From Pseudomonas sp. FEN (lineage in GTDB: Bacteria; Pseudomonadota; Gammaproteobacteria; Pseudomonadales; Pseudomonadaceae): a stretch of DNA of 64,000 nucleotides. Below, in pieces: positions 8,687 through 18,116 of the stretch. Made by a program: the position numbers and the translations under genes. Location of the stretch: contig NZ_CAJFDC010000024.1 in the NCBI RefSeq assembly GCF_904067045.1, positions 148,634 through 212,633 of the forward strand. The letters are read 5' to 3'. Under the pieces are notes generated by a model. The model worked only from the letters and a program-made list of their open reading frames with translations, had not been told where the DNA came from and did no database searches. Every line of letters starts with the position of its first letter. Positions within the stretch are counted from its first letter, which is position 1.

Positions 8687-9217
8687 ATGAAAACCGCCCT
8701 CGCCGAACTCATCAGCAAAATCAGCTCCGGTTGCATGGGCGAGGCCGAAATCCTGCGGATCGCTGATGAAGCGGCCCAGGCCTATGCCGATGCGGCAGGC
8801 TTTCTGGTGGCCAATCCGGACATCAACTACGACGACAGCTTTCCGATGCCCCTGGGCGAGTGGGTGGTCGTGGGCAGCTTACCCGAGACCGTGCTGTTCC
8901 AGGCCGACACCTATATGGAGCTGTTCACCCGGATCGTCGAGTCCTTCGGCAAGGACGTGCCTTTCAATATCAAGCCCAAGCAGTTGGCCAAGGTTGAAGC
9001 CTTGACCGCCTTGAACCGCATTCAGGTGCAACTGAGCAGCATGAACCCGGAAATGGGCGGCTACGTACTGGTGAATTTCAGCCAGTTGCTGGACGACGAA
9101 CTCCAGGCGGTGCTGGTCTATGGTAATGATCTGCCGCGGGTACTGGCCCTGTGCGAGGAGCTCGGGATTGCCGCCGCGCCCGCCCTGGAAGCGCAGCGGA
9201 TCGCAGTGCACGTCTGA
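8687..9217 (+). CDS. Conserved hypothetical protein
   Basis: 176 residues from the ATG at 8687; the frame is open to 8594, but that part overlaps the end of the ankyrin gene. Soluble, acidic, no signal peptide, no membrane segment. Conserved-looking stretches are SGCMGEAEILRIADEAAQAY, PLGEWVVVGSLPETVLFQ and the C-terminal VLVYGNDLPRVLALCEEL. I do not recognise a domain and assign no function. Looks like a pseudomonad-restricted core protein. Confidence 0.75.
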   Translation: MKTALAELISKISSGCMGEAEILRIADEAAQAYADAAGFLVANPDINYDDSFPMPLGEWVVVGSLPETVLFQADTYMELFTRIVESFGKDVPFNIKPKQLAKVEALTALNRIQVQLSSMNPEMGGYVLVNFSQLLDDELQAVLVYGNDLPRVLALCEELGIAAAPALEAQRIAVHV

Positions 9218-9306
9218 GCCGCCGGCTTCGAGATAATTGCAAGAAAGTGAACCCTGGTGGCGAGCGGCTATCCTATGAGGGCAGATCCTCATCAAGGAGC
9301 AAGACC

Positions 9307-9495
9307 ATGGGTTCCACTTTCAACGGCCTGATTGGCCTGATCATCCTGGCGCTGGACATCTGGGCCATCCTCAATGTGCTGAAAAGCACTACCGAAACCG
9401 GGATGAAGATCCTCTGGATCTTGCTGATTATCCTGCTGCCCGTGCTCGGCCTGATCATCTGGGCCATCGCGGGGCCGCGCGGCAATCTGCGTTAG
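9307..9495 (+). CDS. PLDc_N family small membrane protein
   Basis: 62 residues with two transmembrane helices (LIGLIILALDIWAIL and ILWILLIILLPVLGLIIWAI) and the short GPRG tail. This is the phospholipase-D N-terminal (PLDc_N) module standing alone, with no catalytic domain. Inner-membrane protein of unknown function; similar stand-alone proteins are often called cardiolipin-synthase N-terminal-like. AAGGAG ribosome site at 9294-9299. Confidence 0.85.
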   Translation: MGSTFNGLIGLIILALDIWAILNVLKSTTETGMKILWILLIILLPVLGLIIWAIAGPRGNLR

Positions 9496-9727
9496 TGGCT
9501 GGGCATGCGATCTTGAGCAAGACGTAGACCCGGGATTAGGGGGGGCGCGCATTCTGATCGCGTCTCGGAAATTGCCTACGATTTTGGTTGTAGAGGGCTG
9601 ATGGTGTTTATAAGGATGAACTCCTAGGGTTTGAACAGGGTAAAAAAGCTTGGAGGCTTTGGCCCTCAGGCCTCTCTTGGATTCAAGGGAGGCGCTGTCC
9701 CGAAACCCTACGCTAAAGGACTAGCCC

Positions 9728-9931
9728 ATGCAGGAGATGAACATGGAACAGGCTCAGCTTGAGAAAACCCATGTCGAGATCGCCAAGCTTATCGCCGAGC
9801 AACGCAAGCTCAATGCCGAGGCGGGGAAGATGACCCGTGAAACATTCTGGTACCCGGTCGCGATTGCCGTTGGCTTTGTCGGTACCGTGTCGACTGTCAC
9901 CGCACTGCTGATCAAGTATCTCGTTCCTTGA
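9728..9931 (+). CDS. Small single-span membrane protein
   Basis: 67 residues: a charged helical N-terminus (about 1-40, alternating Glu/Lys/Gln, coiled-coil-like) followed by one membrane span (WYPVAIAVGFVGTVSTVTALLI). AAAGGA lies ahead of the ATG at 9728; a second ATG at 9743 is possible. No family recognised beyond small pseudomonad hypothetical proteins. A palindrome follows at 9936. Confidence 0.65.
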   Translation: MQEMNMEQAQLEKTHVEIAKLIAEQRKLNAEAGKMTRETFWYPVAIAVGFVGTVSTVTALLIKYLVP

Positions 9932-9935
9932 GCGG

Positions 9936-9952
9936 AGCCGCCGGCGGCTTTT
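9936..9952 (+). terminator. Short GC palindrome followed by T's
   Basis: The 14-base perfect palindrome AGCCGCCGGCGGCT is followed by TTT, five bases after the stop of the small membrane protein. A weak intrinsic terminator is plausible, but the T tract is short. Confidence 0.4.
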
Positions 9953-10108
9953 GTCCCGCGAAGGTTCGACCTGTCATCATTCGCAACGTAGAATGCGTGC
10001 CTTTCTCGGATCATCGCGGCAACGGCCATTCGCGCCCGTTGCTTGCTCGATAGCCCGCCATGGGCGGGCAACCATCCGTTGCCACCCGCATTCACCGGAG
10101 CACTTCCC

Positions 10109-10984
10109 ATGAGCAACACGCCTGAAACCCACTACCAGGAAACCCTCTACGAAGGCTACGGCCAGCGCTTTCGCATAGACAAGCTGCTGCACGAAGTGCG
10201 TACCGGGCACCAGCACCTGGTGATCTTCGAAAATGCCCGCATGGGCCGGGTCATGGCCCTGGACGGCGTCATCCAGACCACCGAAGCCGACGAATTCATC
10301 TACCACGAGATGCTCACCCATGTGCCGATCCTCGCCCATGGCAGCGCCAAGCGGGTGCTGATCATTGGCGGCGGCGACGGTGGCATGCTGCGTGAAGTGA
10401 GCAAGCATCGTGGCGTCGAGCACATCACCATGGTCGAGATCGATGCCACCGTGGTCGACATGTGCAAGCAGTTCCTGCCCGAGCACTCCAAGGGCGCGTT
10501 CGACGATGCACGCCTGAACCTGGTGATCGATGACGGTATGCGTTTCGTCGCCACCACCGCGGAAAAGTTCGATGTCATCATCTCCGATTCCACCGACCCG
10601 ATCGGTCCCGGCGAAGTGTTGTTTTCCGAAAACTTCTACCAGGCCTGTCGTCGCTGCCTGAACGAAGGTGGCATCCTGGTGACCCAGAACGGTACGCCAT
10701 TCATGCAGTTGGCCGAGGTGCAAACCACGGCGGGACGCCTGCGCAGCCTGTTCCCGGATTGGCACTTCTATCAGGCCGCGGTACCGACCTACATCGGTGG
10801 GGCCATGACTTTTGCCTGGGGCGCGACCGACACCGGGTCACGCAAATTGTCGCTGGAAACCCTGCGCCAGCGCTTTGCCGGCAGCGGTATTGTCACCCGC
10901 TACTACAATCCCGAAATCCACATCGGTGCGTTTGCCTTGCCACAATACGTATTGCAGGCCGTGAACAAGCCAAGCAACGACTAA
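10109..10984 (+). CDS. speE: Spermidine synthase (polyamine aminopropyltransferase)
   Basis: 291 residues from the ATG at 10109, preceded by GGAG. Transfers the aminopropyl group from decarboxylated S-adenosylmethionine to putrescine, giving spermidine and methylthioadenosine. The Rossmann glycine motif GGGDGG is at 87-92, the acidic strand end MVEID follows, and the catalytic aspartate is D160 in IISDSTDP. Its by-product is the entry substrate for the methionine-salvage genes elsewhere in this window. Confidence 0.95.
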   Translation: MSNTPETHYQETLYEGYGQRFRIDKLLHEVRTGHQHLVIFENARMGRVMALDGVIQTTEADEFIYHEMLTHVPILAHGSAKRVLIIGGGDGGMLREVSKHRGVEHITMVEIDATVVDMCKQFLPEHSKGAFDDARLNLVIDDGMRFVATTAEKFDVIISDSTDPIGPGEVLFSENFYQACRRCLNEGGILVTQNGTPFMQLAEVQTTAGRLRSLFPDWHFYQAAVPTYIGGAMTFAWGATDTGSRKLSLETLRQRFAGSGIVTRYYNPEIHIGAFALPQYVLQAVNKPSND

Positions 10985-11164
10985 ATCCTTGTAGTCACCG
11001 TGTTCCCCGCGCTCGATGGACCATAACCCCGGTTACTGGCGTGTGGGAAGACGGGCAGGCCGCCACTTTGCCTGGAGCATTCAGCAATCTGATGGTGCAT
11101 GGGCCTTTGATCGTCCTTCGCTACACTGCCGATCATCGTCCTCAGAACCCACAAGGCATCTGCT

Positions 11165-11980
11165 ATGCACAATCGCATCATGATCACTGGCGCCGGCTCC
11201 GGTCTTGGCCGCGAAATCGCACTGCGCTGGGCCCGCGAAGGTTGGCGCCTGGCGCTGTCGGATGTCAGCGAACCCGGCCTGGCGGAAACGCTGAGACTGG
11301 TGCGCGAAGCCGGCGGCGATGGTTTCACCCAGCGGTGTGACGTCCGTGACTACAGCCAGTTGACCGCCTTCGCCCAGGCATGCGAGGTCAAGTTCGGCGG
11401 TATCGATGTGATCGTCAACAACGCTGGCGTCGCCTCGGGCGGCTTCTTCAGCGAGCTGTCCCTGGAGGACTGGGACTGGCAGATCGCGATCAACCTGATG
11501 GGGGTGGTCAAGGGCTGCAAGGCGTTCCTGCCGCTGCTGGAGCAGAGCAAGGGCAAAATCATCAATATCGCCTCCATGGCTGCCCTGATGCAGGGGCCTG
11601 CGATGAGTAACTACAATGTGGCCAAGGCCGGTGTGGTGGCCTTGTCCGAAAGCCTGCTGATTGAACTGGCCCAACAGGAAATCGGCGTGCATGTGGTTTG
11701 TCCGTCGTTTTTCCAGACCAATCTGCTGGACTCGTTCCGCGGGCCTACGCCGGCGATGAAGGCCCAGGTCGGTAAGCTGCTGGAAAGTTCGCCGATCAGC
11801 GCGAGCGACATTGCTGATTACATCTACACCCAGGTAGGCCAGGGGCAATTCATGATTCTGCCCCATGAGCAGGGGCGTTTGGCCTGGGCCCTCAAGCAGA
11901 AGAATCCGCAGCTGCTCTATGACGAAATGACCGTGATGGCCGACAAGATGCGCCACAAGGCCAAGCAAGTCCCTCATTGA
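11165..11980 (+). CDS. SDR family oxidoreductase
   Basis: 271 residues, classical short-chain dehydrogenase. The NAD(P) motif TGAGSGLGREIA is near residue 8, the NNAG motif in VNNAGVASGG, and the catalytic Ser-Tyr-Lys as IASMAALMQGPAMSNYNVAKAG. The C-terminus (about 200-271) is extended and helical. Substrate unknown. It stands alone, about 180 bases after speE. Confidence 0.9.
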   Translation: MHNRIMITGAGSGLGREIALRWAREGWRLALSDVSEPGLAETLRLVREAGGDGFTQRCDVRDYSQLTAFAQACEVKFGGIDVIVNNAGVASGGFFSELSLEDWDWQIAINLMGVVKGCKAFLPLLEQSKGKIINIASMAALMQGPAMSNYNVAKAGVVALSESLLIELAQQEIGVHVVCPSFFQTNLLDSFRGPTPAMKAQVGKLLESSPISASDIADYIYTQVGQGQFMILPHEQGRLAWALKQKNPQLLYDEMTVMADKMRHKAKQVPH

Positions 11981-12036
11981 GCTTGCTCGTGAATCGACGT
12001 CTGGTTAGGGTTGCCAGCAATGTGCAACCCTGACGA

Positions 12037-12378
12037 GTGTTCATCGTGGTCAATTACCTGTGGTTTTTTCTTGCTGCGCTGTTTGAAATCGCCGGTTGCT
12101 ATGCCTTCTGGATGTGGCTGCGCTTGGGCCGGAGCGCCTGGTGGGTCGCCCCCGCGCTCTTGAGCCTGACCCTGTTTGCACTGCTGTTGACCAAAGTCGA
12201 GGCGAGCTACGCCGGTCGGGCCTACGCGGCCTACGGTGGTATCTATATCATTACTTCCATCGCCTGGCTGGGCCTGGTCGAACGCATCCGCCCCTTGGGT
12301 TCCGACTGGCTGGGCGCCGCGCTCTGTGTCCTGGGTGCCAGCATCATCCTGCTGGGGCCGCGCTTTTCAACGTCTTGA
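12037..12378 (+). CDS. YnfA family (UPF0060) inner-membrane protein
   Basis: 113 residues, four transmembrane helices with short loops, matching YnfA: the conserved LFEIAGCYAFWMWLRLGRS, TKVEASYAGRAYAAYGGIYI and the final LGASIILLGPR. Related to small multidrug-resistance-like drug/metabolite proteins; transport is presumed, not shown. The start is GTG (12037), with a small hairpin (AGGGTTG/CAACCCT, 12007-12031) just upstream that might affect initiation. Confidence 0.9.
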   Translation: MFIVVNYLWFFLAALFEIAGCYAFWMWLRLGRSAWWVAPALLSLTLFALLLTKVEASYAGRAYAAYGGIYIITSIAWLGLVERIRPLGSDWLGAALCVLGASIILLGPRFSTS

Positions 12379-12546
12379 GCCTGGCCCTTGTCGGTAAAAT
12401 CTCCGACTTGGTCGAGTAAGCAATCTGATTCTGTAGGGCGAATCGACCCTGTCGGTCAGGGCCGGCTGATTTGCCGTGCCTGCATTGAAGGCGGTCATCG
12501 GGCCGGGCAGTCTTGGGCACTCATAAACCCTTGAGGATTGAGTGCC

Positions 12547-12747
12547 ATGCTTGTACTGAGCCGCGTCGTGGGCGAGATGATTTCCATCGGCGATAACATC
12601 ACCGTGCGAATTCTCGCTGTTAACGGTAATCACGTTCGTTTCGGTGTGGAGGCACCCAAGAATGTCAACGTGCATCGAGCGGAAATCTACCGTCGGATTC
12701 TGACCAAACTGGCTGAACCGGAGCCTGCCCGCGACTCCATTGTCTAA
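12547..12747 (+). CDS. csrA: CsrA/RsmA family RNA-binding regulator, divergent paralogue
   Basis: 66 residues. CsrA proteins bind GGA motifs in leader RNAs and control translation. The beta-strand LVLSRVVGEMISIGDNITV and the RNA-contacting VHRAEIYRRI, with the key arginine at position 44, are present. The sequence differs from typical RsmA and RsmE (LVLSRVV instead of LILTR, VRFGVEAPKNV instead of VRIGINAPKDV) and resembles the third pseudomonad paralogue called RsmI. The sequence before the start contains AGGATT, a possible GGA site for autoregulation. Which paralogue it is remains an inference. Confidence 0.85.
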   Translation: MLVLSRVVGEMISIGDNITVRILAVNGNHVRFGVEAPKNVNVHRAEIYRRILTKLAEPEPARDSIV

Positions 12748-12750
12748 CGC

Positions 12751-12978
12751 TCAGTCGAAGAGTTCTTTCGGCACCGCGTGCTTGGGCAGCAACTGGCATT
12801 GCTCGCTTTCGAGATCGAAGAAGATCACCGCCTGGCCCTTGCTCAACGCGTGGCGCACACGCAACACGCGGGTCTCCTGGGGCGTGTCGTCACCGTTGTC
12901 GGTACCGTCGCGGCTGACGAAGTCTTCGATCAGGCGGGTGAGGGTATCGGGTTCGAGTTGCTCGTAGGGAATCAGCAT
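12751..12978 (-). CDS. YheU family (UPF0270) small protein
   Basis: 75 residues from the ATG at 12978; the longer frame upstream is GC-rich and unlike the family. Begins MLIPYEQLEPDTLTRLIEDF and continues VSRDGTD, the signature of the YheU/UPF0270 family. Soluble, acidic. Function unknown. Convergent with the csrA paralogue, with only three bases between stop codons. Confidence 0.88.
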   Translation of the reverse strand: MLIPYEQLEPDTLTRLIEDFVSRDGTDNGDDTPQETRVLRVRHALSKGQAVIFFDLESEQCQLLPKHAVPKELFD

Positions 12979-13242
12979 GGAATCGTCTCTTGTGGCTATG
13001 AGGCCTGATGCTACCGGGCCAGCGCTGATTGGGCTATATCGCCAGGGCATAATGACATGCCGCCAAAGGATACGGCACGTCGCCCTTCGGTGCTGCGCAG
13101 TGTTCCGCGGATGGGGGCTATCCGGCTGTCCAAAGCCTATTTATTTTTTTATTAACCTACTGATAGATAATAATTTTTTATCGATTTTAAAGCCTGGGCC
13201 GGCGATACCCTCGATGGACATGGACGACAAGGGTATTTCCAC

Positions 13243-16200
13243 ATGTTTATTGCAGCGTCCGCTCCGGACGAACATAGCGCCAACGAAGATGTAATCAAGG
13301 CCAATGCTCCCTGCTGGTTACTGGAAGCCAGCGCCGAAGATATTGCACGCCTGCGTGAATACTTGCGCCTCAGTCAGTTTTGCAAAGAGGAGGTGTCATC
13401 ACGGCTCAAGGACCTGAAGGCCGTCCGCGATTTTTGCGAGCCGTTGCTTGTCAATGCACTGCGCGTTCGATTCGGCCCGGGACTGGATATTCACAAGGAT
13501 CAACTGAAAATTGCCAATCGATGGCCGATGCTGCCGGCTCCGTCCGGGGTGGCTTACTTCTTTCCGATGACCTATACCAGCCACAGTTTGCTGGAGGCCG
13601 CGTTACAGAATTTTGAAGCGGACGAGCAGTTTCCCCCCAAGTCCCATATCAGTCTGAGCGGCGACCCGAAGCAGGTGCCAAGCATCACACTGGAGGCCTT
13701 TGTCGAGCTGGTGCGCAAGCTCGATCTGGGAAAGCGCTATCAGCAGCATGTGTGCAGGGCTTTTCATCTTGCGGAAAATGAAGGGCGGCAGACGGTGAGC
13801 GACGAACTTCGTATCGAGTCCGCCATCCTGCAACAAAAGAAAGCCGATATGTTGGTGGACGCCTGTATTGCCTACATGAAAAAGGACATCGATGACATTG
13901 CCCATCGGCAACTGTGCAAATTGATCGAGTTGAATGTCGACGTAGCGCCGGATGGCTCGCGGATGATGGTCAATGAATTGAAGATGCTGGGCTTTTCGTT
14001 ATCGGCTATTTGCCTGTTCACGCTGCAGAATGTGCCGCAGACCGGGAAGGCCAGCATGAAAAACCGGGTGCTGGTGCATATTCCCAACGATCCGCTGACG
14101 CGATTCAAACTCTATGCCTCCCTTGAGGCGTTTCAGGCCGAACTGTGTATTCGCCTTTGGCAACCCTCGTATGAGAAGTTCTTCTGCGGTTTTGTCAGCC
14201 AGCGCGACCTGCCGGGTTTCCTCTCGCTGTTGCGCAAGTGCCTGACCCTTGAGACCCGGACTGCCGACGGCAAGGTTACCAGGTGCCTGAATCAGGCGGC
14301 CGATCTACAGTTGAAGCCTGCGCAGCTGAGCCTTGAGTTGTTTTTTCATCTCTACCGGCAACAGGTCCTGCGGTTCCAGGAGGATGCGCGGGTGGTGGCG
14401 GTCCCGACCGAGGATATCGACCAGGATGCCCGCAAGGCCAGGTATCTGTCGGTGTTGAGCCTGGGAATGACCCTGCTGAACCTGGCGGCCTTCGTCAATC
14501 CCTGGCTGGGTTTACTGATGATGGGCGTGGCGGTCGGGCAACTGTTGGCCGAGTCCTATGAGGGCTACGAGGATTGGCAGCGTGGTGAGCGTGACGAGGC
14601 CATCACGCACATGATGTCGGTGGCCGAGGATATTGCCACGATGGTTGCCCAGGGGGTTGCCATGCATTGGGGGAGCAAGGCCCTCAAAGGGTTCTTCCAG
14701 CGACACTCGGACTTTTTCAACGACCTGTTGCCGATCGAGTCGAGCGATGGTCGCTACCGGCTGTGGCAGGCCGAGCCGCGTGCCTACCGCCATGAAGCGC
14801 CTGGGCTGGCGGAGCGGACGCTGGACCACGAGGGCTTCTATCAGGGCGATGACGCGGGGGACGGCCATCGTTACCTGGATATCGCGGGCGAACCTTACCG
14901 GGTCTACCGGGATGAATCTGTCGGGGCCTGGCGCTTGCGCCACCCGAGCCGCGAATCAGCCTACGAGCCTTTGCTTGAACACAATGGTCGTGGGGCCTGG
15001 AGGCTGGTCCACGAATCGCCCTTGCAATGGCATGATCCGGTCTACCTGTTTCGTCGCCTGGGGCCTGAGGTGCGTTTCCTGAGTGATGAAAGCATCGAGC
15101 AGATCCTGTCGATTCAGCGACTCGACGAAGTGTCGTTGCGGCGCATGCATATGAATAATGCAACGATCCCGGCCCCTCTGCTCGACTCGATACAGCGTTT
15201 CAGACTGAACCACGAATTGGATTGGCTGCTCGCGCCTGCTGATGCGCCGAAATCGGTCGCGGCCCGCTTGCTTGATCTGAAGTTGCAGATTCTGCCAGGC
15301 CTCAAGGGGTGGCCCCAGGATTACACGCTCATGCTTCTGGACGCGGCGCGCAAACCGCTGCGCGAATACGGGGCAGACCTGACCGCGCAGCCGCGCAGGT
15401 TGATGTTGCGGGCCCAGGACATCGAGACGCAGGGGGTGGCGGCAGTCTTGAACAAATTGACGAGCGAGGATCGCAAGGCGCTGCTCGGTTCGGTGGTGGA
15501 CGCCGACAAGGTGTCGGCGTGTCTGGAGCACGTGCTGGGCGCACATGTGCGCGAGCATCGCGCGGCGTTGTTCCAGCGTCTCTACAGCTTGTCCTGCGTG
15601 ACCGATGTGGGGCTGCCAGTCAGCTTGAGGCGACGCTTTCCCGATTTGCCGGACGGGGTCTTGCGTGAAATTCTGGGGCAGGCGAACGATGTGCTGAGAG
15701 GACGCTTGAGCCTCAGTGATCGGCTGCCCTTGCAGTTGATTGAAGAGGCGAACGAGGGCGTGCGCGAAATTCGAATCAACCATGCGTTGGATGGCGGCTT
15801 TCTCGAGAGCCCGGGCAGTCTGGAAAACGCCAGGTTGCAGTTGCCCATGCTGAAAACGATCGAGGGCTGGCCGCTGGATTTGCGCCTGGAGATTCGCCAG
15901 GATCGATTCGATGGTCACCTGTTGATCGAGATGGGTGACGAAGATCTGCCCCGGCGCCGGGTTTTGCTCAGGACCGCGCAAGGTTATCAGGCCTTTGATG
16001 GCTCGGGGCTGAGCCTGGGGCCACGGGGCAAGGGGCGCTTTGCCCTGAGCGCTGCGTTGCTCGGTGGCCTGCGGCTGAGCGAACGTGAGGCGATGGGGAT
16101 CGAGCTGGGCGAAGCCGAGTTGCTGCACCAGCAGTTGATGTCCAAGATACTGGCGCGTCCGCGCGTCGAACTAGAGGAAACCCTCGGTCTCCCCGCGCGC

Positions 16201-18096
16201 AAGCCAGGACACCGCTCGCCGGCCTGGCGCGACAAGGCTGCTCCAGGCTGTCTACGTATCAAGCGCGGCGGTGTTCATGGCTCGCGACGAGGATTGCGCC
16301 GGGTGACCCGGCTGTATCCCGACCTCTGCGAGCCGGAAGCGCGCAACTTCTTTTTTTCCCTCGGCGACGATCCGCTCCAGGTCAGAAACCAGCTTGACGC
16401 GCTTGAGGGGGAATTGCAGCAGCTGCGCTTGGCGCTGTTCAATTGGCAGGGGGATGAGGTGCGTATTCACCGCTCGCACGCCTGGATGGGAGGCGTGGCC
16501 GAGAGCCGTGAACAGGCGACCCAGATCATCGAGCGTTGCTGGCGGCGGCAAACGCCCAGAACCTATGACGAGAATGGCGTCGTCATTGGTCGCAGCCTGA
16601 GTCTGGCAGGCTTGCGTGTCGACGACTTGCCGCGCTTGCCCTTCGGGATCAACTTCGATCATGTCACCGAGCTTTCTTTGAAGTACATGGGGCTGGACCG
16701 CATTCCCGAAGATTTTCTCGAGCATTTTTCCAATCTGCGCAAACTGGAGTTGAACAACAATCAGCTTGATCGCCTGCCCAGTGCGATTGCCGACATGCGC
16801 CAGCTCCGGGAGCTGCACGCGCAGGACAACCGGATCGTGCTGACTCCGGGCTCGGTCAATGTGCTGTCGAGCTTGCACAATCTGGAAGTGCTGAACCTGA
16901 ACGGCAACTTTGATGTCGGCTTGCTGGATGTCGGCCAGATGCCGCACCTGCGCCGTCTGCTCCTGCGGGGAGCGGGAATCGACAGTTTGCCTGCTGGCCT
17001 GTTGACCCGGGTTCGGCTGTACGAAGCGGACTTGCGCGATAACCAGATCCGCAGCGTCTCGGACGCCCTCTATGCGGCGCCTTCGCCGATCAATCGGCGG
17101 ATCATTCTGCGTAACAACCCCTTTACGGTCGACGATCAGAATCAGTTGGCCGCCTATCGGGTGAGTAGCGGAATCACCTTCGGTATTCCTGAGACGGAGC
17201 TGGAGTTGGATGAGTTCAGTGCGCGCCAGCGTTGGCTGGCCGATATCGAGGCGGGGGAGCGCCGTGACAGCCTGCGGGACCTGTGGCACGACTTGCGGCG
17301 GGAGGCGGGTTCCGAGGAATTTTTCGCGTTGTTGGGACGCTTGGGGGGCAGCGCGGACTATCTGAAGATTCGTGCGGACCTGACGCGACGTGTCTGGGAG
17401 GTGCTGGGGGAGGCGGCCGAGGACACAACGTTGCGCGGCGAACTGTTCGATCTGGCGGCCGACCCGATGACGTGCGTCGATAGCGCCGCGCGAAATTTCA
17501 GCCATCTGGAAGTCCGCATGCTGTTGGCCAGGGCTCGGAATCTGGCGACCAGGACCAATGAGCCGACGGAGTTGCTGAAACTGGCGCGCGGACTGTTTCG
17601 CCTGGAGCGCATCGACGACATCGCCAGGGCTCATGTCAAGGCTCTGCAGGATAGTCCCGAGGTGTCTTCATCGAGTGCGGTCGATGAGGTCGAGGTGAAC
17701 CTGGCCTATCGAGTAGGGCTGGGACGTTCGCTGTATTTGCCCGGGCAGCCGAAGGAAATGTTCTTCAGGTCGATTGCCAATGTCACCGAGAAGCAGATCC
17801 TTGAAGCCCGTACGCGCGTCCGCGAGGCTGAGGACACGCCGGCGATGAGGAGCTTCATTGCTTCAAGGGATTTCTGGATCGACTACCTGAAAAAGAAATA
17901 CCCACGCAATTTTGCCCGGTTCAACAAACCCTTTCACGAGCAGGAGGAGCAACTGTTGACCAACTCCCCGGAGATGCTCAGCGATCGTTATGCCCGGCGT
18001 TTGTCAGTGTTGATGGAGAACCGTATCGCCGAGGAGCAGACTTTTCTCGAAACCCTGACCCAGAACGAGCTGGATGAGCATTCCGCCCGGGTCTGA
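13243..18096 (+). CDS. Very large LRR protein with NEL-type E3 ubiquitin ligase domain (putative effector)
   Basis: 1617 residues. Residues 1-620 resemble the pseudomonad DUF6543/dermonecrotic-toxin-like N-terminus and include a hydrophobic segment at about 401-437 (LAAFVNPWLGLLMMGVAVGQ). Two related modules of about 185 residues follow, centred near 650 and 835 (FRLNHELDWLL, then IRINHALDGGFL). About 5-6 leucine-rich repeats lie at 1136-1290 (LRKLELNNNQLDRLP). The last 320 residues fit a NEL domain, as in IpaH/SspH/SlrP ligases: the CxD active-site motif is C1411-V-D1413 in MTCVDSAARNFSHLEVRML. NEL enzymes ubiquitinate eukaryotic host proteins. There is no signal peptide, and no secretion genes are adjacent. 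The secretion route and target are unknown. The upstream DNA is AT-rich (13141-13190). Confidence 0.88.
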   Translation: MFIAASAPDEHSANEDVIKANAPCWLLEASAEDIARLREYLRLSQFCKEEVSSRLKDLKAVRDFCEPLLVNALRVRFGPGLDIHKDQLKIANRWPMLPAPSGVAYFFPMTYTSHSLLEAALQNFEADEQFPPKSHISLSGDPKQVPSITLEAFVELVRKLDLGKRYQQHVCRAFHLAENEGRQTVSDELRIESAILQQKKADMLVDACIAYMKKDIDDIAHRQLCKLIELNVDVAPDGSRMMVNELKMLGFSLSAICLFTLQNVPQTGKASMKNRVLVHIPNDPLTRFKLYASLEAFQAELCIRLWQPSYEKFFCGFVSQRDLPGFLSLLRKCLTLETRTADGKVTRCLNQAADLQLKPAQLSLELFFHLYRQQVLRFQEDARVVAVPTEDIDQDARKARYLSVLSLGMTLLNLAAFVNPWLGLLMMGVAVGQLLAESYEGYEDWQRGERDEAITHMMSVAEDIATMVAQGVAMHWGSKALKGFFQRHSDFFNDLLPIESSDGRYRLWQAEPRAYRHEAPGLAERTLDHEGFYQGDDAGDGHRYLDIAGEPYRVYRDESVGAWRLRHPSRESAYEPLLEHNGRGAWRLVHESPLQWHDPVYLFRRLGPEVRFLSDESIEQILSIQRLDEVSLRRMHMNNATIPAPLLDSIQRFRLNHELDWLLAPADAPKSVAARLLDLKLQILPGLKGWPQDYTLMLLDAARKPLREYGADLTAQPRRLMLRAQDIETQGVAAVLNKLTSEDRKALLGSVVDADKVSACLEHVLGAHVREHRAALFQRLYSLSCVTDVGLPVSLRRRFPDLPDGVLREILGQANDVLRGRLSLSDRLPLQLIEEANEGVREIRINHALDGGFLESPGSLENARLQLPMLKTIEGWPLDLRLEIRQDRFDGHLLIEMGDEDLPRRRVLLRTAQGYQAFDGSGLSLGPRGKGRFALSAALLGGLRLSEREAMGIELGEAELLHQQLMSKILARPRVELEETLGLPARKPGHRSPAWRDKAAPGCLRIKRGGVHGSRRGLRRVTRLYPDLCEPEARNFFFSLGDDPLQVRNQLDALEGELQQLRLALFNWQGDEVRIHRSHAWMGGVAESREQATQIIERCWRRQTPRTYDENGVVIGRSLSLAGLRVDDLPRLPFGINFDHVTELSLKYMGLDRIPEDFLEHFSNLRKLELNNNQLDRLPSAIADMRQLRELHAQDNRIVLTPGSVNVLSSLHNLEVLNLNGNFDVGLLDVGQMPHLRRLLLRGAGIDSLPAGLLTRVRLYEADLRDNQIRSVSDALYAAPSPINRRIILRNNPFTVDDQNQLAAYRVSSGITFGIPETELELDEFSARQRWLADIEAGERRDSLRDLWHDLRREAGSEEFFALLGRLGGSADYLKIRADLTRRVWEVLGEAAEDTTLRGELFDLAADPMTCVDSAARNFSHLEVRMLLARARNLATRTNEPTELLKLARGLFRLERIDDIARAHVKALQDSPEVSSSSAVDEVEVNLAYRVGLGRSLYLPGQPKEMFFRSIANVTEKQILEARTRVREAEDTPAMRSFIASRDFWIDYLKKKYPRNFARFNKPFHEQEEQLLTNSPEMLSDRYARRLSVLMENRIAEEQTFLETLTQNELDEHSARV

Positions 18097-18116
18097 CTCT
18101 GTATCTGAGTGCTGCT

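Noticed and set aside
8464..8766. Open frame bridging the ankyrin gene and the next gene
   Set aside because: Out of frame with both recognisable proteins and Arg/Ser-rich, as expected for a shadow frame.
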